A DNA stretch of 64,000 nt from Halichoerus grypus (lineage: Eukaryota; Chordata; Mammalia; Carnivora; Phocidae). Of this stretch, positions 59,251 to 64,000 are shown one piece after another (positions within the stretch are counted from its first letter, which is position 1; each line of letters opens with the position of its first letter). The notes below the pieces were generated by a model. That model did no database searches and was not told where the DNA came from. It worked only from the letters and a program-made list of their open reading frames with translations. The stretch lies in NCBI RefSeq assembly GCF_964656455.1, contig NC_135715.1:161912437-161976436 (forward strand), in the 5' to 3' direction. The position numbers and the translations under genes are program-made.

Positions 59251-59514
59251 TAAAAGGTATCCTTTTCTTACAGCATGTTAAGTGTTTGTGTAGGTTTGCT
59301 AAAAAAACCCTTTCTGTATAAATCGGTTCATTAGGTTTTCTGTTGAGGTAAGGAGTTCCTTCTTCCTGTTACAGGTGTAACCAGCTCAGTATGAGTTTGC
59401 TTTGATTTAGTAGTGTTTGAAAGAACATTACTGACCAGAAAAGATGATGTCACATCTCTAGAAAGAAGAAAAAACATAGCTGTTGAATTCCTAGTGTGTT
59501 CTGTTTCTTTCCCT

Positions 59515-59690
59515 AGCCATATATATATAGGTGTGTGTGTGTGTGTGTGTATATAAATTTATTACTTACTTTTAAGGTTTAAAAATACACACATGTTTAA
59601 ATATAAGGTTTAAATATACACACACGTGTATATGTATATATACACACATATATGTATATATGTATATAAATTTATTGCTTATTTTTAAAC
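59515..59690. repeat. (TA)n/(GT)n/(CA)n patch with a local duplication
   Basis: ATATATATAGGTGTGTGTGT…GTATATAAATTTATTACTTACTTTTAAGG, then CA-rich sequence, then GTATATAAATTTATTGCTTATTTTTAAACC again. The unit next to the GT array is repeated about 110 bases later. Confidence 0.85.
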
Positions 59691-60149
59691 CTTTTTAAAG
59701 TAAAAATTCTGTACTGAATTTTCACTTGGCTGTTCTGGTTTTAAAGGATGAGTTATAGGTTATGTGTTTTTTAATGTGTTTTCACTTATTAAATACTTCT
59801 GTGAGTTAGAAAAAACTTACAAGAGAGTTGGCTACTATAGGTGTGACCTATGTGGAATTAGTTTTCTTTCTTAAAAAATGGTTGTGCCATAGTTCAAGAA
59901 TGTAGAAAATATTGCTGAATATATACAAGGAATACCTTGTGTTTCCTACTCACATTGTCAGATCTTGCCATAACATTTTACCATATTGGCTTTCATTCTC
60001 TTTCCTTTTTTCCTAAGAATTAAAACAAGACAAATGGTCTGTTGTTTGAGTGCTTGGTGAAGATGATTGCAGCGCCCACTCTGTTTGACCAGCAGTAGCG
60101 ATACTGGCTTCAGCTGCATAATCAAACTAGGCTGATTTCTGGATTCTCT

Positions 60150-60720
60150 TTTTTTTTTTTTTTGTTCCACATATCTGCCCTTATGATATTGATTATTGTG
60201 ACTTTATGCTAAGTCTTGAAATCATTAAGTCCTCCAACTTTGTTTTTCTTCAGAAATTTTTTGGCTATTCTGGATCCTTTACATTTTTATATGCATTTTA
60301 GAAGGCAGTTTTTAAATATTTTTACAAAGGCACTTGCTGATATATTTGTTTGGGATTGTATTGAATCTAGGAACCATTTTAGGAGAATTGGTATCTTAAG
60401 AATACTGAGACTTCCAATGCATGAATCTGATAAACTCATTATTTGTTACTTATTCAGTCAGTATTTTGTAGTTGGCAGAATATAGATTGTGCACATATTT
60501 TGGTAGTTTATCCCAAAGAAGTTATCACAAGTACTTGTAAATGTGAAGTCTTTAAAATAAACTATTGTAGATTTTTAAAAAATCCTATCTTTGATAATGA
60601 CATTTCCCTTTTCACCCATGGTAATATTCCTTGCCTTACCTTGATAATATTCTTGCCTGCTTTTGTCAGATACTAATATAGCCACTCCAGCATTCTTATG
60701 GTTAGAGTTTACGTGGTATA
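60150..60720 (-). mobile_element. Old L1M ORF2 fragment, antisense
   Basis: ATGCTAAGTCTTGAAATCATTAAGTCCTCCAACTTTG…TTTGGCTATTCTGGATCC…GGGATTGTATTGAATCTAGG…AAGAATACTGAGACTTCCAATGCATGAA is the antisense of a central ORF2 region. The + strand open frames here are its shadows. Confidence 0.8.
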
Positions 60721-61869
60721 TCTTTTTATATCCTTTATATGTTTTCTGTGTGTCTCCTGTGGCTGATCAGAACTCTGTCTTCTTGCAGCTCTGTGTAAAA
60801 TATGACAGTTACTCAGCTTAAAACTTCTTGGTAGGTTTTTGCCTGTCTTGTGGGATTTCACAGTATCATGTAAGAATTGATACTTTGACTCAAAGTGAGC
60901 CCTACTAATATTTCTGGAGTGCTTCTTCTATTCCTGTACTGCTTCACAAATTTCAGTTGCCTAGGCCTCCCCAAAGGTTTTACCTGTCTCCTAACTTAAC
61001 AAACAGCCATCTTCTTTTAGGGTTCCCCTTTTCTGTGCAGTTGTTCAGAACATGTCCACAGCAGGAAGCTGAGATAATCGTTGAGCTCACTTTGTTTCTC
61101 TTGAGAGAAGGAAAATTTCTAGAGTGCATAAATTTCTACCTATTTTGTCTAATTTTCTAGTTATTTCTAGCAGGAAGCCATGTATAGTGACAATTATTCC
61201 AACAAAGCTGGAATCATTTAATTTTTTAAGTGTAGATTTCTATCAATACATTTATCTCAAAGCTGTTTCTTTTTGGTAATGTTTATTATGTATAAAATTG
61301 GAAATCTGTTATTATACCTTCTCTATGTATGTAAAGATATATGCAAAAAATACTCATTACTGGGTTATTAGACTGTCAAAATGAAAAGGAAAATCATAAA
61401 AGTTTATCAGTAGAGAACTGGTTAAGTAAATTAAGGTATATCATTGTAGTGGTCCTAAAAATGAATAAGGAAAATGTTTATGTTAAGATGTAATGATACC
61501 CAGTATATATTAATGTTAAAAAAAAAAAAACACGACGCAGTGGTATATGTATAGGTTTTTTTTTTTTTTTAAGGTGTGGGGAGCTTGGTAGATTGAGGAA
61601 TAGGTTTGAGGGAGACTGACTTTTCCTTGTCACAGTTCTTTTATGCTGTTTTAATTATTTGTCATGTGCATGTATAACCTTTTGAAAACAATGAAATACT
61701 TTATAATATTAAAAGAAAGGTTATTATTGGTACCAGAATTTTGGAATGTTTGCCCTGAAGTAAACCCAGGAAATCTTTTTGTCCAACTCTTCCAATTTTA
61801 TAATTGACTAATTATAGTCAATTATACTAATAAGAGGGAGTAGTAGTAGTAAAAAAACACATCTAATTT

Positions 61870-62030
61870 TATGTCAGATTTCAGTTAGCTTCTAGCATTG
61901 TCACTTAGCAGCTCTATAACTTTAGATAAGACATTTCATTTGCTCATTTATAAATGAGGGCAAAATATTCTCATATGGAGTATTATGAGAATTAAATGAG
62001 ATAACATAAATAAATTATCTAAAATACTAC
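61870..62030 (+). repeat. MIR fragment, about 170 bases before exon 8
   Basis: TCTAGCATTGTCACTTAGCAGCTCTATAACTTTAGATAAG…TTTATAAATGAGGGCAAAATATTC…GAGAATTAAATGAGATAAC. Confidence 0.7.
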
Positions 62031-62119
62031 CTGATAGATGGTTTCTCTTTTCCTTTACTATGAAAAAATGCATATCAGCCTTGCCTTTTAACAAACTTTA
62101 GCCTTTTAATAGTTTTTAA

Positions 62120-62311
<192 letters not shown>

Positions 62312-62869
62312 TAAAACAATAGTTAACAGTGCAAAAAGTTTTCTGTGGATTATTTAATCTATTCTTTGTTCTTTTATAATTTCATGAACCATACAGATAT
62401 TTTTCTGAGTTTATATCTTGTTTAAAACTAATCTTTTAAAACTTCTTTAAAAACCTAAGTAATAATATTAGCACTAACAATAAAATTACTGCCTAAATAA
62501 CCATATTTAACAATTTAAGTTCTTAGTTGTGTTGACTTTCAACTGCTAGTTCTTACTTTAGAATATAAAGTCAGCCCTTGTTAGTCCACATGATGAAATC
62601 AAACTCAAAATTAAATATATATGAATTAAACACTCTTCTGTCTACTTAATTTCTAAATGCATATATACAAGGTTTATATGCATTTTTTTTCAACAAACCC
62701 AACTAGCTTTTTATTACTCAAAAGAAAGAAATCCTAGTAATCCTTATTTCTTTATTTTTGAAGGTGAGCATCTTGAAAGTTTTCTGTGGTAAACTTTGAG
62801 TATAACTACTAGTTGAAAACAGGATTATAGTTCAGAAAGAACATCCTATATGTTTTCTTTAAGCACACA

Positions 62870-63230
62870 GTTTAGATCAGAAGTTTCTAACACTTTTTGT
62901 GCTGCCTGTGCTGTTGACAATCTGTAAAGCCCCTAGTTGGAATATTTCAAATGCATAAAATTAAATACAGAAGATCGCTAAGGAAACTAATTATGCTAAA
63001 ATGCAGTTACTAAAATATTAAGATAAATTTGTAACAGTAATGTGTTTTTATAACACTAAAGAGATATAGCAGCAAGTCTAGTAATAAATGTAATTTCAAA
63101 AAAAAGATAAACATGATTTTCAAGACATTGCAACAACTAGAATATATGAAAATATATAGGATTTCTTTTGGTAACAAAGTTACAGATATTGCTAATAATA
63201 CTATTTGGGTTTCCTAGTGGGCTACCTTGC
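62870..63230 (+). repeat. hAT-like DNA transposon relic, family uncertain
   Basis: TTTCTAACACTTTTTGTGCTGCCTGTGCTGTTGACAATCTG…AAATGCATAAAATTAAATACAGAAGATCGC…GCAGCAAGTCTAGTAATAAATGTAATTTC…GTAACAAAGTTACAGATATTGCTAATA. I recognise the consensus but not its name. Confidence 0.45.
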
Positions 63231-63814
63231 CTTTCGTCTTCACTCTAGTAGAAGAGTCTGTTTTTTTGTGAGGGTGATAATGACTAGAATCTTATTTTTC
63301 AGTTTGTTTGCTTTGCCACCTTCCTGTATTAGCTGATATTCTTCTTTTGCATCAGTATCTACCCATTTCTGTCATTTCTCTGCTACTAAAAGTAAGAATA
63401 AGTATACATGAATAAAATTGGAAATGACATTGTTTTTGACTAGTGGAGAAGCTGGTTGGATCCCATTACCATTTTGAACACAGAGACTTGTTTTTGTTAG
63501 TGCCCAGGGGTGATGAAGCCCTGAGAGACCTCCAAAAATTAAAACTCACATAGAAATCAAGTAGCTACTAGAAGGCCAATTCATTATTTTATGTACTAAA
63601 AATACTCAAAATCCTTATAATCAGGTTGTAGCTGTAGTTATAGGTGTTTTGAGGTCAGAAGTTTATTGAATATAGAGTAAATACAAAGATATTTAGATGA
63701 ATTGAATATCTAAAGGTGTAAGAATGGCCTTGTTATAAACAGAAAAATTGAAGTCCCGTGACTGGTCTCCCTTCTCCAAGCATCGTGCCTGGGCTTCCCA
63801 TTGGCATATTTGTT

Positions 63815-63960
63815 GTTTTGTGTTATGTTAAGAGGATAGGCTTTGGAGACAGACTGACATAGGTTTGAATCCCATGTCCATCTCTAACTAGTTGTGTGAC
63901 CTTGGATAAACTATTTACATGTGTTTTAGCTTCTTTATTTACATGTGTTTAAGTTTCTTT
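63815..63960 (+). repeat. MIR fragment
   Basis: AAGAGGATAGGCTTTGGAGACAGACTGACATAGGTTTGAATCCCATGTCC…CTAGTTGTGTGACCTTGGATAAACT, the MIR 5' half. ACATGTGTTT is duplicated at its end. Confidence 0.85.
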
Positions 63961-64000
63961 ATTTATAATATGGAAACTAACAATTACAAGATAGTCATAA

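Overview
This window is nuclear DNA from a carnivoran mammal. It is AT-rich and repeat-dense, with spliced exons separated by kilobases of intron. It carries about 43 copies of the carnivore tRNA-derived SINE (SINEC/Can-SINE), which has a 'GGCGCCTGGGTGGCTCAGT' head and an 'AAATAAATAAAATCTT' tail. The SINE consensus resembles what I know from bears, seals and mustelids (Arctoidea) more than the dog SINEC_Cf form. The arctoid assignment is inference; the carnivoran one is firm.

Only one protein-coding gene is supported: the 5' end of NBEAL1 (neurobeachin-like 1, a BEACH-family protein) on the + strand. Positions 1 to about 11,800 are upstream intergenic DNA filled with repeats, including an old L1 that still has its 5' UTR (about 3,835-8,760). 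A CpG island at about 11,800-12,590 holds the promoter and a non-coding first exon with a GTAAGT donor at 12,231. Exon 2 (13,120-13,403) carries the start codon. Six more coding exons follow at 36,381-36,472, 40,732-40,893, 47,750-47,831, 48,374-48,501, 57,031-57,113 and 62,199-62,284. All have AG/GT boundaries and compatible phases. Together they encode the first 228 residues of a protein of roughly 2,700 residues; the rest lies beyond the window.

The introns hold ordinary mammalian repeats: SINEs in both orientations, L1 fragments of several ages, MIR, L2-like repeats, MER20/MER5A/MER58-like DNA transposons, MaLR and ERVL LTRs, and microsatellites. They also hold two dead retrocopies: an RPL36 processed pseudogene (antisense, intron 6) and an ARL2BP processed pseudogene (sense, intron 7). 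A coding-like antisense stretch just downstream of the ARL2BP copy (58,353-59,044) could not be identified.

I found no RNA gene, CRISPR array, prokaryote-like system or other novel multi-gene system. The points most worth a second look are the two short upstream ORFs in the NBEAL1 leader, the unidentified antisense block, the pile-up of three SINEs at one target, the rearranged L1, and several short L1 insertions with clear target-site duplications. Repeat subfamily names come from memory of consensus sequences and should be confirmed with RepeatMasker.
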